From Promethearchaeota archaeon (GTDB lineage: Archaea > Asgardarchaeota > Lokiarchaeia > Sigynarchaeales > SOKP01), in NCBI GenBank assembly GCA_013375495.1, contig JABXKC010000003.1:124001-188000 (forward strand): DNA of 64,000 nucleotides. The letters run 5' to 3'. Of the stretch, positions 1 to 8,412 are shown piece by piece (within the stretch, counting starts at the first letter, position 1; every line of letters begins with the position of its first letter). A program made the position numbers and the translations under genes. The notes beneath the pieces were generated by a model. That model searched no databases, had not been told where the DNA came from, and saw only the letters and a list, made by a program, of their open reading frames with translations.

Positions 1-795
1 ATATCTATATTTCTCTTCAGATTCTTTTAATTTTTGCTCAGCTACAATTTTTTCCGTAATGTCTTCTGTCATAACCAAATCCGCTGGTCTCCCCTTATAA
101 TTAATAGTTTTAGAAAAGTTATCGATCCAAGCAACTTCACCCGATTTCTTTATTATTCTATATTTATAGCGGTTTATGACATCAAGGTCACCTTTTTGTT
201 TTTTTTTAGATTGTTCTAAAACAAGCTCTCGATCCTCAGGATGTATTATTTTTGCGTATTCATAGGGTTTCCAGTCTTTAATATCCTCACTACTATATCC
301 ACTTACATCAGTTGCTCGCTGATTCCTATACTTAAATATTCCATCCTGTATGATATAAATACTCATAAAAGATTGCTCAGCGATGATTCTGAACTTTTCT
401 TCAGATTCTTTTAATTTCTTCTCAGTTAGCTTACGTTCGGTAATATCCTTGAAAAAACAATGTGCTTGTGTGAAATTCCCACTATTATCGTATTCTATCC
501 TTCCATCAAGCCAAATAATGCTATGAACCCCATTCTTTTTTACGATTTCATATTCAACATCTTGAATTACTCCTACTTCCTTGAAATGTGAAAATCTAGA
601 AGTTAACAACTCTCTACTTTTAAGAACTAAAAACTCGCCGAAGCACTTCCCTATCACTTCTTCTTTATCATATCCTAAAAAATCAAGCCAAGCTTGATTA
701 ATATCTATAATTTTAGTATCCTCATCCAAAGATTGGTACGGGAGTGGGGCATATTCATAAAATAATTTGTATCTTCTTTCTAATTCTCTTAACAT
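1..795 (-). CDS. PAS-domain sensor protein, N-terminal part (cut by window edge)
   Basis: The reading frame runs from an ATG at 795 to base 1 without a stop, so about 265 residues are visible and the C-terminus lies outside. It starts MLRELERRYKLFYEYAPLPY and holds two complete PAS/PAC units (about residues 8-125 and 135-255), each followed by the usual linker (ITERKLTEKKLKESEEKF; ITEKIVAEQKLKESEEKY). The last linker implies at least one more PAS or a kinase core beyond the edge. The second unit resembles PAS unit 5 of the kinase at 46636-49635 (shared EQS and IIQD motifs). No membrane segment is visible, so a soluble sensor is likely. It lies about 50 bases downstream of a receiver gene on the same strand, which fits a two-component pair. 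An in-frame GTG a few codons upstream is an alternative start. Histidine kinase identity is inferred, not seen. Confidence 0.85.
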   Translation of the reverse strand, partial: MLRELERRYKLFYEYAPLPYQSLDEDTKIIDINQAWLDFLGYDKEEVIGKCFGEFLVLKSRELLTSRFSHFKEVGVIQDVEYEIVKKNGVHSIIWLDGRIEYDNSGNFTQAHCFFKDITERKLTEKKLKESEEKFRIIAEQSFMSIYIIQDGIFKYRNQRATDVSGYSSEDIKDWKPYEYAKIIHPEDRELVLEQSKKKQKGDLDVINRYKYRIIKKSGEVAWIDNFSKTINYKGRPADLVMTEDITEKIVAEQKLKESEEKYRY

Positions 796-843
796 ATGTT
801 TTTTATTATGATCTTTTTCGATTACTTTAAACACCTTTGAAAT

Positions 844-1206
844 TTACGTTTTTAATGCTTTATTGATTAGATACATCAGCTCTTCAATTTTAAAAGGCTT
901 ACTAAGAAACGCTGTTGCCCCCATTGAAATGGAAAGTGATTTCATCGTAGTATCCGCACTTGCAAAGATAATTTTCGTGCTCCCATCAATCCGTAATATC
1001 TCGTTCATTGCATCTAATCCATTCATTACTGGCATTCGGTGGTCCATAATAATTACTTTAGGCTTATCTGAATGCTTTCTATAATTGTCAATTGCTTCCT
1101 TACCATTTGTAGAGAAATCAATTGAATAATCCCCCATTTCTGCTAATATTAACTTGTAGAGGTTTAACATAGTGAGGTCGTCGTCAACAACCAGAATTTT
1201 AGCGAT
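844..1206 (-). CDS. CheY-like response regulator (receiver domain only)
   Basis: Single receiver domain of 120 residues and no output domain. The acidic pocket is VVDDD (near residue 8), the phospho-acceptor is in IIMDHRMPVMNG, the switch residues are in FASAD, and the conserved lysine is in LSKPFK. The start matters: the first ATG (1170) would delete the first strand and the acidic pocket. In-frame codons upstream are ACT-CTC-GAC-GAC-GAC-GTT-GTT-CTG-ATT-AAA-GCT-ATC and then a TGA within two codons. The only sensible start is ATC at 1204-1206, six bases after a strong GGTGA. The resulting N-terminus aligns with MATIFLIDDD of the second receiver at 43532-43897. It is probably co-transcribed with the PAS protein downstream. 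The domain assignment is firm; the ATC start is inferred. Confidence 0.9.
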   Translation of the reverse strand: MAKILVVDDDLTMLNLYKLILAEMGDYSIDFSTNGKEAIDNYRKHSDKPKVIIMDHRMPVMNGLDAMNEILRIDGSTKIIFASADTTMKSLSISMGATAFLSKPFKIEELMYLINKALKT

Positions 1207-1210
1207 AGTA

Positions 1211-1219
1211 GATCACCTT
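1211..1219 (-). promoter_or_regulatory. Shine-Dalgarno site placing an AUC start
   Basis: On the minus strand this reads AAGGTGATC, a long match to the archaeal 16S 3' tail complement. The GGTGA core ends six bases before ATC at 1206. It is what decides the start of the receiver gene. Confidence 0.6.
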
Positions 1220-1354
1220 ATTCAAAAGAATAGTAATAGATTTCCTATTTATGTATATCATAAATTTAGCATATTCTTGTCAATATGAAAGATTAGAGGA
1301 TATTCTATCTCTCTTCTAAAAAAAATGTAATAAGAAATAAAAAAAAATTAAATA

Positions 1355-2551
1355 TTAACTTTTGGCAATTTCTCTTCCAAACTCTACACATTTTTCTATA
1401 CTTTCTTGATCAGGATTCCATAAAGCACGAATACCATCGTTGATTATAGTAAAACCGCTCTTCTCTAAATGTTCTCTTATCAATTTTATTGATTCTCCAC
1501 TCCATCCATAACAACCAAAGGAGGTAGCCTTTTTATTTTTAAAACGTAAACCTTTAATCATCTCTAAAATTTCAGCGGTTGATGAAATAATTCCTCCTCC
1601 AATAGTAGGTGAACCTACAACTATGGTCTTAGATTTAAAGACTTCTGTGATAATGTCATTCTTATCCGAATTCGCTATATTATATAACTTCACATTTACA
1701 GCTTTATCAGTCTCCACTATTCCTTTACTAATTGCTTCAGCCATTCTCTTTGTTCCGTCCCACATTGTATCATACAGTATTGTAATTTGATTTTCTTGAT
1801 AAGCATTAGCCCACGCTAAGTATTTTTCAACAATTTGAGTTGGGTTATCTCTCCAAATTACCCCATGGCTCGTAGCAATAATATCGATAGGTAGATTAAG
1901 ACTTAAAACTTCTTTAATTTTCTTATCAACAAACGTACTGAAAGGGGTTAGAATGTTAGCATAGTATTTAATGCACTCTGCAAAAAGTTCGTTTTGATCA
2001 ACAAGGTCGTTATACATATATTCTGTGGCGTAATGTTGGCCAAAAGCATCGTTACTAAATAAGATATTATCTTTGGTCATGTAACATGCCATACTGTCCG
2101 GCCAATGAAGCATTTTCATTTCAACAAAAACTAATTGCTTATCATTTCCAAGTTCTAAGGTATCACCTGTTTTTACTGGTTGAAAATTCCACTCTTTATG
2201 ATAATGCCCTTTTAACGATTTGACGCCATTAGCTGTACAGTAAATTGGAGTATTTGGTATACGTTCCATTAGTTCAGGTAATGCCCCGCTATGATCAATC
2301 TCCGCGTGATTGGCTATAACATAATCAATAGTATCCAAGTCAATTTCTTTTGAGAGATTTTCAACAAACTCTTTTGAAAAAGGTTTCCATACTGTGTCAA
2401 TAAGGACAGTTTTCTCTTCCTTTATAAGGTATGAGTTGTATGTGGAACCACGATGCGTAGAATATTCGTTTCCATGGAATTTTTTGAGTTCCCAATCTGT
2501 TTTCCCTACCCAATATACATTATTTTTAATTTTAAAACTCAAATTTCTCAT
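1355..2551 (-). CDS. fprA: Flavodiiron protein (FprA / A-type flavoprotein)
   Basis: 398 residues, the normal length of a two-domain flavodiiron protein. The N-terminal metallo-beta-lactamase-like domain (about 1-250) keeps the diiron ligands: H82, E84, D86 and H87 in NHAEIDHSG, H149 in LHWPD, D168 in SNDAFG, H229 in TSHG. The C-terminal flavodoxin-like domain (about 255-398) has the FMN phosphate loop YDTMWDGTKRMA and SPTIGGG. These enzymes reduce O2 to water or NO to N2O in the cytoplasm of anaerobes, taking electrons from rubredoxin or F420H2. No fused rubredoxin or flavin-reductase domain is present. Together with the peroxiredoxin at 56327 it points to an anaerobe that defends itself against oxygen. 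The gene appears monocistronic. Which of O2 or NO is the real substrate cannot be told from sequence. Confidence 0.95.
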   Translation of the reverse strand: MRNLSFKIKNNVYWVGKTDWELKKFHGNEYSTHRGSTYNSYLIKEEKTVLIDTVWKPFSKEFVENLSKEIDLDTIDYVIANHAEIDHSGALPELMERIPNTPIYCTANGVKSLKGHYHKEWNFQPVKTGDTLELGNDKQLVFVEMKMLHWPDSMACYMTKDNILFSNDAFGQHYATEYMYNDLVDQNELFAECIKYYANILTPFSTFVDKKIKEVLSLNLPIDIIATSHGVIWRDNPTQIVEKYLAWANAYQENQITILYDTMWDGTKRMAEAISKGIVETDKAVNVKLYNIANSDKNDIITEVFKSKTIVVGSPTIGGGIISSTAEILEMIKGLRFKNKKATSFGCYGWSGESIKLIREHLEKSGFTIINDGIRALWNPDQESIEKCVEFGREIAKS

Positions 2552-2647
2552 CCAAATTTATTTTTATATTTATACATGTGAAGAGGTGTTTCTTACTATT
2601 TAAACAATTTTTCATTAGATTAAAAGAAATTATTTATAGAGATGATA

Positions 2648-3370
2648 TTACAATTCTTTTCTTGAGAGATAATCTGCGAGAAAAAGAGGCTCTGGTTGTT
2701 TATGATTTTTGGCGGTTCTTAACGCGATTTTTACTGCTACATCTAGAGTAGTCTTATATCCTCCGCTAACGAACATAGGTTTCATTCCATCGTTCAAGCA
2801 AACAGCGTATCCCAGACGCTCATTATTTACTACAATTGAATTTTGTGGATCATCAGCCCAAATCGGTTTTTTATTCCCTTTTTTTCTTATTAATGTTTTC
2901 CATTCTGAAAATCCTATAAAGGGTTTTTTTGCTACACCAAAAGTAGGAATGTTTAAAATTAAACCCAATTGAACTGCTTCTCCAAATCGTTTAGGATGGA
3001 TTATACCGTGCCCATCGCATATAATTATGTCTGGTGTTTCTGGAAGATTTTTTATGGCTTTCGTAAGTAAATTACACTCTCTAAAACCTAAAAAACCAGG
3101 TTTATAAGGAAATGTAATAATTCCTTTAGCAAAAGAATGACTATCCATCTTATTTAATAGAAGATTCCATAGAACTGCACACGCTACTCCCCCTTCTTCA
3201 TGGCTTTCTTTATAATAGGAAACATCTACACCTACTACCCACTTAATTCCTTTAATATCTGATATTTTTTGGATATTGTATTCTTGAATTTTTAATTTTT
3301 GACTGTATTTCTCTTGAAGGTTCTCTGCTTCGTCTAAAGTTAAATTTGTTTGAAGTAACTCGTGCTGCAT
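2648..3370 (-). CDS. nfi: Endonuclease V (deoxyinosine 3' endonuclease)
   Basis: 240 residues, family length. The conserved blocks are VGVDVSY with catalytic D49, FPYKPGFLGFRE with E98, and CDGHGIIHPKRFG with D119 and the conserved histidines; AKKPFIG follows. The enzyme recognises deoxyinosine from adenine deamination and nicks the second phosphodiester bond 3' to it, beginning repair in the cytoplasm. It is divergent from the O-methyltransferase gene, with only 62 bases between the two start codons, so the two promoters must be packed together. ATG at 3370 is used because it gives the normal N-terminal helix ahead of the first catalytic block. Nothing is unusual apart from a slightly long N-terminus. 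Identification is firm. Confidence 0.94.
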   Translation of the reverse strand: MQHELLQTNLTLDEAENLQEKYSQKLKIQEYNIQKISDIKGIKWVVGVDVSYYKESHEEGGVACAVLWNLLLNKMDSHSFAKGIITFPYKPGFLGFRECNLLTKAIKNLPETPDIIICDGHGIIHPKRFGEAVQLGLILNIPTFGVAKKPFIGFSEWKTLIRKKGNKKPIWADDPQNSIVVNNERLGYAVCLNDGMKPMFVSGGYKTTLDVAVKIALRTAKNHKQPEPLFLADYLSRKEL

Positions 3371-3390
3371 TGATAATCATTATATTTTTT

Positions 3391-3403
3391 CTCATATATA
3401 ATA
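3391..3403 (+). promoter_or_regulatory. Box A (TATA) candidate for the O-methyltransferase gene
   Basis: CTCATATATAATA lies about 30-40 bases before the ATG at 3433. With archaeal spacing (about 25 bases to the start site) the transcript would begin just ahead of the start codon, giving a very short leader. It rests on pattern and spacing only. Confidence 0.4.
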
Positions 3404-3432
3404 TTATTAGGACAATAGAAATTTGAAGTAAA

Positions 3433-4023
3433 ATGCTACATAACATCCCAGAACCCGTAAAAAAGAGAATGAAATATCTAGAAAAAATTGACGCAGAAGA
3501 TAGGATTGACGGAACTCCTCGAATGGAAAGGCTTCGTCAAATTTCTCCTGAAACAGGCAAATTCATTTCAATCCTAGCTGTTGGTGCTCCTATAGGAGAA
3601 TTTATAGAAATTGGTACTAGTGCTGGTTATTCTACTATGTGGATCGCGCTCGCATGCATAGAAAGAGGTAATAAAATAAAAACTTTTGAAATTTTAGAGG
3701 AAAAGATAAACCTTGCTAAAGAGACATTTCGGCAGAGTAAAATAGAGAAATATGTTGAGTTAGTCGAGGGAGATGCCCTAGATTATTTAAAAAAAGAGAA
3801 AAAAATATCCTTTTGCTTTTTAGATGCTGAAAAAGAAGTCTATGAAATTTGTTACGATTTAATCGTCCCAAATATGGTAAAAGGAGGCTTGTTAGTAGCT
3901 GATAATGCAATTAATCATTACAAAACATTAAAACCTATGATTGATAAAGCTCTATCAGATGAACGCGTCGATACCTTAGTAGTTCCAATTGGAAAGGGCG
4001 AACTAGTATGCAGAAAAATCTGA
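3433..4023 (+). CDS. O-methyltransferase family 3, SAM-dependent
   Basis: 196 residues with a Rossmann methyltransferase fold. Motif I is [12 protein letters not shown] (about 57-68), motif II is [10 protein letters not shown], the post-II acidic VEGDALDYL follows, and FLDAEKE (about 124-130) carries the metal/substrate acidic residue typical of the COMT/CCoAOMT-like family. GLLVADNAI matches the loop that holds the last metal ligands. The family transfers methyl groups from S-adenosylmethionine to catechol-type hydroxyls and needs a divalent cation; the substrate here is unknown. The gene stands alone and diverges from endonuclease V. An LRR gene follows after about 130 bases on the same strand but shows no functional link. 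Confidence 0.85.
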   Translation: MLHNIPEPVKKRMKYLEKIDAEDRIDGTPRMERLRQISPETGKFISILAVGAPIGEFIEIGTSAGYSTMWIALACIERGNKIKTFEILEEKINLAKETFRQSKIEKYVELVEGDALDYLKKEKKISFCFLDAEKEVYEICYDLIVPNMVKGGLLVADNAINHYKTLKPMIDKALSDERVDTLVVPIGKGELVCRKI

Positions 4024-4150
4024 AAACTCCATTTTAGAGCGTGAAGCCCTTAGTTTTTTACATGTTACTTTTCAATTATAAACTAACATATCGTTTTATT
4101 TATAATTTTTATAAGAGCTACTAATAAGAGTAAATTCACATCTATAATCT

Positions 4151-4714
4151 ATGGATTTTGTGAAGATTAAAAAGAAAAGAGTTTTCATTTCTGATGGTAA
4201 TTTATTTTTAGATAATTACAATATCAGTGAAATACCCGAAATTAAAAAACTGAAGCATTATTCCAATCTTAGGGGACTTTTTTTAGAGAACAATAAACTT
4301 ACTAAAATCGAGGGGTTAAACCATCTTGTTAGCCTAAACAAACTTCATTTAGAGGGGAATTCTATAACTGAAATTAGTGGATTGGATTCACTTGTTAATT
4401 TAGAAGAAATAGAGTTAGGAAATAATCAGATTTCTAAAATCAATAATTTAAATCATCTTAAAAACTTAAAAACATTAGTCCTAAACAATAACCGATTAAT
4501 TAAGATTGATGGATTAAAAAATCTTATCAACCTTAAGAGCTTAGATTTAAGCAATAATCAAATCGTAGACCTTGAGGGCATAGAAAACTTAGAGAACCTA
4601 GAGTTTTTAAATCTCTCAAATAACAATATCAAAGATATAGAAAAGCTTGCTAAATTAACTAAACTTCAGACTTTGAAACTTAATGGTAATCCTATAGAGA
4701 ATTCTAGCACTTAA
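4151..4714 (+). CDS. SDS22-like leucine-rich-repeat protein
   Basis: 187 residues made almost wholly of 22-residue leucine-rich repeats of the SDS22 type, for example LNKLHLEGNSITEISGLDSL and LKSLDLSNNQIVDLEGIENL. About six complete repeats run from residue 35 to 180 after a short cap, and the consensus asparagine of each turn is retained. No signal peptide or transmembrane segment is seen, so the protein is cytoplasmic. Such repeats form a curved protein-binding scaffold; in eukaryotes SDS22 binds protein phosphatase 1, but no partner can be read here. LRR proteins are common in Asgard genomes. It stands alone between the methyltransferase and a flavodoxin. The fold is certain and the role unknown. 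Confidence 0.9.
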   Translation: MDFVKIKKKRVFISDGNLFLDNYNISEIPEIKKLKHYSNLRGLFLENNKLTKIEGLNHLVSLNKLHLEGNSITEISGLDSLVNLEEIELGNNQISKINNLNHLKNLKTLVLNNNRLIKIDGLKNLINLKSLDLSNNQIVDLEGIENLENLEFLNLSNNNIKDIEKLAKLTKLQTLKLNGNPIENSST

Positions 4715-4819
4715 AATAACGATAAAGTCAAAGTTAATTTAGGATTCTAAGAAATAAATCTTGATAAAAGATTGGACTCTTGAAGTTTCATATAAATTTT
4801 TTCACTCTTTAATTTAACT

Positions 4820-5281
4820 ATGAAAAAAATATGGATAATTCATAATTCTTTACACGGAAATTCTGAGCAGATTTCAAGAACTATTGCTAATGATTTAAAA
4901 AATGGGTATGAAGTAAGTCTCGATAGTATTAAAAATATTACACCTGAAGATATCGCTAAAGATGACCCTTATGGTTTGATTATAGCTACTCGAATCGTTG
5001 CCTTTAGGTCAGATAACGAGATTCGAGAGTTTATCAAAAATTTAGATAGAGTCATAACTAACCCAATTTCAAAAGTCGCCTATTTCTCAACCCATGCATT
5101 GGGATGGAAAAATTTCTTCATAAAAGGAATGAAAAAGACTCTTGATAAAGCTGAATGTATTGGTGAAATCTGTCCTGATTTTCTGGAAGTGAAAATGGAA
5201 AAGGCTGAGGGTCCAGCAGTACAAGGTGCAGATGCAAAAATTGGAGAATTTATATCTACATTAAGGGAATTTATGCAGTAA
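4820..5281 (+). CDS. Flavodoxin-like protein
   Basis: 153 residues. The N-terminus MKKIWIIHNSLHGNSEQIS is the FMN phosphate-binding loop of flavodoxins (here HNSLHGNSEQ). The middle part YGLIIATRIVAFRSDNEIREF corresponds to the loop that covers the flavin, and VAYFSTHALG matches the third flavin-contact strand. The likely role is one-electron transfer in the cytoplasm or an FMN-dependent oxidoreductase. The domain stands alone and resembles archaeal flavodoxin-family proteins annotated as general electron carriers. It ends four bases before the convergent membrane-protein gene. A partner cannot be named, although the flavodiiron protein at 1355 shows that flavodoxin chemistry is used in this cell. 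Confidence 0.8.
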   Translation: MKKIWIIHNSLHGNSEQISRTIANDLKNGYEVSLDSIKNITPEDIAKDDPYGLIIATRIVAFRSDNEIREFIKNLDRVITNPISKVAYFSTHALGWKNFFIKGMKKTLDKAECIGEICPDFLEVKMEKAEGPAVQGADAKIGEFISTLREFMQ

Positions 5282-5285
5282 ATTA

Positions 5286-5897
5286 TTAACTCTGAAAAAA
5301 CCTTGAATATGCACTAAACTGTATTCCGTTTATCAGTAAAACCGTGATTCCAATAATGTATAGAATAAATCCATAGGAAGGACATGACAATGTATACCTT
5401 AGACCAAAACCAAAAAATATAAAGCTAGGTAGACGACCGAATTGTACAGTGAATAACAGCATTATTCCCGGTAATACAAATATCGCTTCAATTATTTCAA
5501 ATAAAAGAAGATTCCTTATTTTATTTTTCAAACAAATCTTGCTAAAAAGGATAACTAATCCAATTAAGTAAGGATAATACAACAAAATTGAGAAAATTTC
5601 GTGTAAGAAATCTGCATCAATGAGATGAAACATAAAAATACGAGTTTCCCCTATAAAATAATCCCTATAAGAATGGAAATACCAAGGAATTGAAAAAGAA
5701 TAGATCACCAAAATTATACCTGAAATTTCTATAACTAGAGATAATAACCTGTGCTTTTTAGTTGCAACCGACATAAATTGAATCTTATTTTTCCAATTTC
5801 TTGATTCCCTAGCTGGCTTCTTAAAAGTCATTAAACTAATAAGGTCTAATGATATCCATAAAAGAAAAACAAATATAAGATCGGTTGTATCGCTCAT
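5286..5897 (-). CDS. Integral membrane protein, unrecognised
   Basis: About 203 residues with four or five hydrophobic segments (near residues 5-25, 50-70, 95-115, 125-150, 175-195) and a short basic loop after the first helix. I recognise no family. The frame stays open upstream to an ATG at 5993, which would add 32 hydrophobic residues. However, a good box A (TTTATATAAG on the minus strand, near 5955-5966) lies inside that extension and would start transcription near 5935. The ATG at 5897 (MSDTTDLIFVFL) is therefore preferred. The gene is convergent with the flavodoxin gene, whose stop is four bases away. No catalytic motif is visible. Confidence 0.65.
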   Translation of the reverse strand: MSDTTDLIFVFLLWISLDLISLMTFKKPARESRNWKNKIQFMSVATKKHRLLSLVIEISGIILVIYSFSIPWYFHSYRDYFIGETRIFMFHLIDADFLHEIFSILLYYPYLIGLVILFSKICLKNKIRNLLLFEIIEAIFVLPGIMLLFTVQFGRLPSFIFFGFGLRYTLSCPSYGFILYIIGITVLLINGIQFSAYSRFFQS

Positions 5898-5954
5898 AAT
5901 ATAGAAATTCTTTGTGCAATATTTACATCTCTGTACAAAAATTAACCAAAAAAA

Positions 5955-5966
5955 ACTTATATAAAT
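5955..5966 (-). promoter_or_regulatory. Box A (TATA) for the membrane protein at 5286-5897
   Basis: On the minus strand the sequence reads ATTTATATAAGT, close to the archaeal box A consensus. It lies about 60 bases before the ATG at 5897 and inside the longer possible frame, so it argues for the shorter protein. Confidence 0.45.
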
Positions 5967-6133
5967 TATTAAAATTATTTGTCTGTAAATCACTTTTTCT
6001 TCTTTACGTAGTAATTACTGAACTATGATATTGCTTCTTTAATATAAATATTAAAAATTTATACTCGTCTACCTTTTTAATAATAAGAAGTATCTTTTCT
6101 AATAAAGATAATAATTTTTAAAGAGTCATAAGA

Positions 6134-7465
6134 TTGGTTCGCCCTCTAACTGAAAAAGGTATTTGTTTGCGCTGTAAAGGAGCGAGATTACTATGTGGTA
6201 AGAAAACGTGCCCAATCTTATTAAAAAAATCTGTCTTGAAATCTCTTGTCCCCTTTGAATTTGATAAAACTCTTCGAGATGTAGAGCTTTTTGGAGCTAG
6301 TCCTCCCGGATTTTTCGTCGGTCATTTTAACTATCCAAAAGTATATCTTGGTCCGCTGGTTCCCTTTCAAGAATTTGAATTAAACCTTGACATCTCCGAT
6401 TATCACATATTAGACGCTCCTGAGTTATGGTTCGGAAAGAGTTTAGTTGATATTGTTAGATATAGGAGTAGTTTAGTGCGAAATAATTTTAAAATTGATG
6501 TTAATATCGGTAAAAAGAGTCGCAAAAATACTCCACCTCTTAAGGTTCAAAAATTATTGGAAACTTCGCAAGAATTATCAATGGCCGCCCGTCCCGTAGA
6601 TACTGAGACGAAACTAGATAAGATGAATCTCAGAATGATGATGGATAATCACGCGTTGCCTATGGGACCTACTGGCATGACTGAGAAAATTCGGATTACG
6701 GAAAATACAAAAGTTCATCCAAAAGTAGATTATGTTGTTTCTGATACAGATTTAAATGCGACCGAAGCAGTTTCAAAGTATCTCTACTTTAAAGGTCAAG
6801 TACCAGAATCAACAATTAAGAGAGTTTTTTCAGCAGGGTTATTGGGTAAGAAAACAAGGCGTAGAATAGTTCCAACAAGATGGAGTATAACTGCCGTCGA
6901 TGATATTATCTCTAAAGCACTCATTCAAGAAATTAAGAGATTTCCAGAAATTAACAATTATCAAATATTCGAAAACACTTATCTTGACAACCACTTTAAA
7001 ATCCTTCTTTTTCCTGGTAAATTTACTTACGAAATGAACGAAGTCTGGGCGCCTAATACTCTTTGGAATATTTCACTCAATGGAGACACCAGCAGTTTGA
7101 AACCGCAAATAATGACTGATTTTGAATTTTATAAAGGTAGAAAAAACTATGCGAGTAATATCACCGGTGCTTACTATGCAGCTCGAAAAGAAGTATGCGA
7201 ATATTTGTACAAAATCGGAAGACAAGCAAGAGTTCTAATCTTCCGAGAAGTACAAGGTGGATATGTAGTTCCATTAGGTGTCTGGGTTATCCGGGAAACA
7301 GTAAAAAATGCTATGGAACTAGGAAATCCTCTAATTCTTGATAATTTTGACGACTCAACTAAAAAAATGGCGGATGGATTCATGGTGAGCTATAAATATT
7401 GGAAGCAGAGCAGTAAACTAATTAATTTCGTTAAAACTCAGAGAACGATAGATAATTTTTTATAA
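6134..7465 (+). CDS. nreA: DNA repair protein NreA (archaeal Nre family)
   Basis: 443 residues, the normal length of the archaeal Nre family. A cysteine cluster at the N-terminus (CLRC, then CGKKTC within residues 11-26) is the family's predicted zinc site. The body keeps the conserved blocks FGASPPGFFVGHFNYPKV, LGPLVP, WFGKSL and, near the C-terminus, REVQGGYVVPLGVWVIRE. The last eight residues, QRTIDNFL, form a PCNA-interacting (PIP) box of the Q-x-x-I-x-x-F-L type. Nre proteins are known from haloarchaea and Thermococcales to act in repair of alkylation or crosslink damage together with PCNA. The start is a TTG (MVRPLTEKG), needed to keep the N-terminal cysteines. It is followed by an unrelated amidohydrolase. 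Identification is firm; the exact lesion is not known. Confidence 0.93.
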   Translation: MVRPLTEKGICLRCKGARLLCGKKTCPILLKKSVLKSLVPFEFDKTLRDVELFGASPPGFFVGHFNYPKVYLGPLVPFQEFELNLDISDYHILDAPELWFGKSLVDIVRYRSSLVRNNFKIDVNIGKKSRKNTPPLKVQKLLETSQELSMAARPVDTETKLDKMNLRMMMDNHALPMGPTGMTEKIRITENTKVHPKVDYVVSDTDLNATEAVSKYLYFKGQVPESTIKRVFSAGLLGKKTRRRIVPTRWSITAVDDIISKALIQEIKRFPEINNYQIFENTYLDNHFKILLFPGKFTYEMNEVWAPNTLWNISLNGDTSSLKPQIMTDFEFYKGRKNYASNITGAYYAARKEVCEYLYKIGRQARVLIFREVQGGYVVPLGVWVIRETVKNAMELGNPLILDNFDDSTKKMADGFMVSYKYWKQSSKLINFVKTQRTIDNFL

Positions 7466-7536
7466 GTTATCTAATTCTAAAAATTAATTCATTCTTATCT
7501 TTGTTCAAATCTTTAAGGAACTGGTGAGTTATTAAA

Positions 7537-8394
7537 ATGATTATTGATATGCATGTTCATCCTTTTTGTAAAGAGGCTGATTGGGGCGATGATCTTGATT
7601 TTGTAGCTAATGCCTTACTTGGTACCGATAAAAAGGGACGCCGTGCGATGTTTAAATTTTATGAAGTTCTACTAACAAAAATATCAATAGATGATTATGT
7701 TACTCTGATGAAAAAATACGGAATTGATAAAGCTGTGATTGTATCATATAACCTTACGACAGCTTACGGCGTATGTATCGTAACAAATGATAATGTCGTT
7801 GATTTTGTTAAGAGATATCCAGATAAATTTATAGGATTTGCCTGTATTGATGTTCCTGCACCTGACGCTATGGATCAGCTTGAATATGCTATAACATCGT
7901 TAGACCTTAAAGGTGTTAAACTTGTACCTCCAGCGCAGAAATTCGATATTTCTGATAAAAAATACGATCCGCTATGGAAAAAAATGATAGATTTTGATAT
8001 TCCTCTTTGGACACACACATCGCATTTAGTTTCAATAATAGGATCAATAAGTAAATATGGTCATCCCATGCTAGTAGACGAATTAGCATCAAGGTATCAG
8101 GATTTAACAATTATAATGGGACACATGGGAATTCCATGGTTTTGGGATGCTTGGGGGGTAGTTGTTAGACACCCTAATGTCTATATTGATATTTCGACAT
8201 ATTCGGATCTGTATCATTGGTTTCCTTTTGAAGCATTTTCTAAATACAATTCGGAAGATAAAGTATTATTTGCATCTGATCATCCGTTAGAACACTGGAA
8301 TAAAATAGTACCTGCCGCGCAAAATTTACCAATTTCAGAAGGATTTAAGGAAGCTATCTTATATAAAAATGCTATGAAACTTTTAAAATTATAA
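7537..8394 (+). CDS. Amidohydrolase-2 family TIM-barrel hydrolase or decarboxylase
   Basis: 285 residues. The metal-binding pattern is complete: HVH at the start (MIIDMHVHP), a histidine in WTHTSH (about 170), a histidine in IMGHMG (about 200) and the final aspartate in FASDHPLEHW (about 250). This is the ACMSD / amidohydrolase-2 group (COG2159), whose members decarboxylate or hydrolyse small aromatic and carboxylic acids. Substrate cannot be assigned. A ribosome site GGTGAG lies just before ATG 7537. The next gene begins 18 bases after this one, so they are probably co-transcribed with the membrane protein and the NMO-like flavoprotein. Family firm, function open. Confidence 0.85.
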   Translation: MIIDMHVHPFCKEADWGDDLDFVANALLGTDKKGRRAMFKFYEVLLTKISIDDYVTLMKKYGIDKAVIVSYNLTTAYGVCIVTNDNVVDFVKRYPDKFIGFACIDVPAPDAMDQLEYAITSLDLKGVKLVPPAQKFDISDKKYDPLWKKMIDFDIPLWTHTSHLVSIIGSISKYGHPMLVDELASRYQDLTIIMGHMGIPWFWDAWGVVVRHPNVYIDISTYSDLYHWFPFEAFSKYNSEDKVLFASDHPLEHWNKIVPAAQNLPISEGFKEAILYKNAMKLLKL

Positions 8395-8412
8395 TTTATT
8401 TTATAGAATTTA

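Noticed and set aside
863..1084. Plus-strand frame antisense to the receiver gene
   Set aside because: It lies entirely inside the receiver gene on the other strand and has no known domain.
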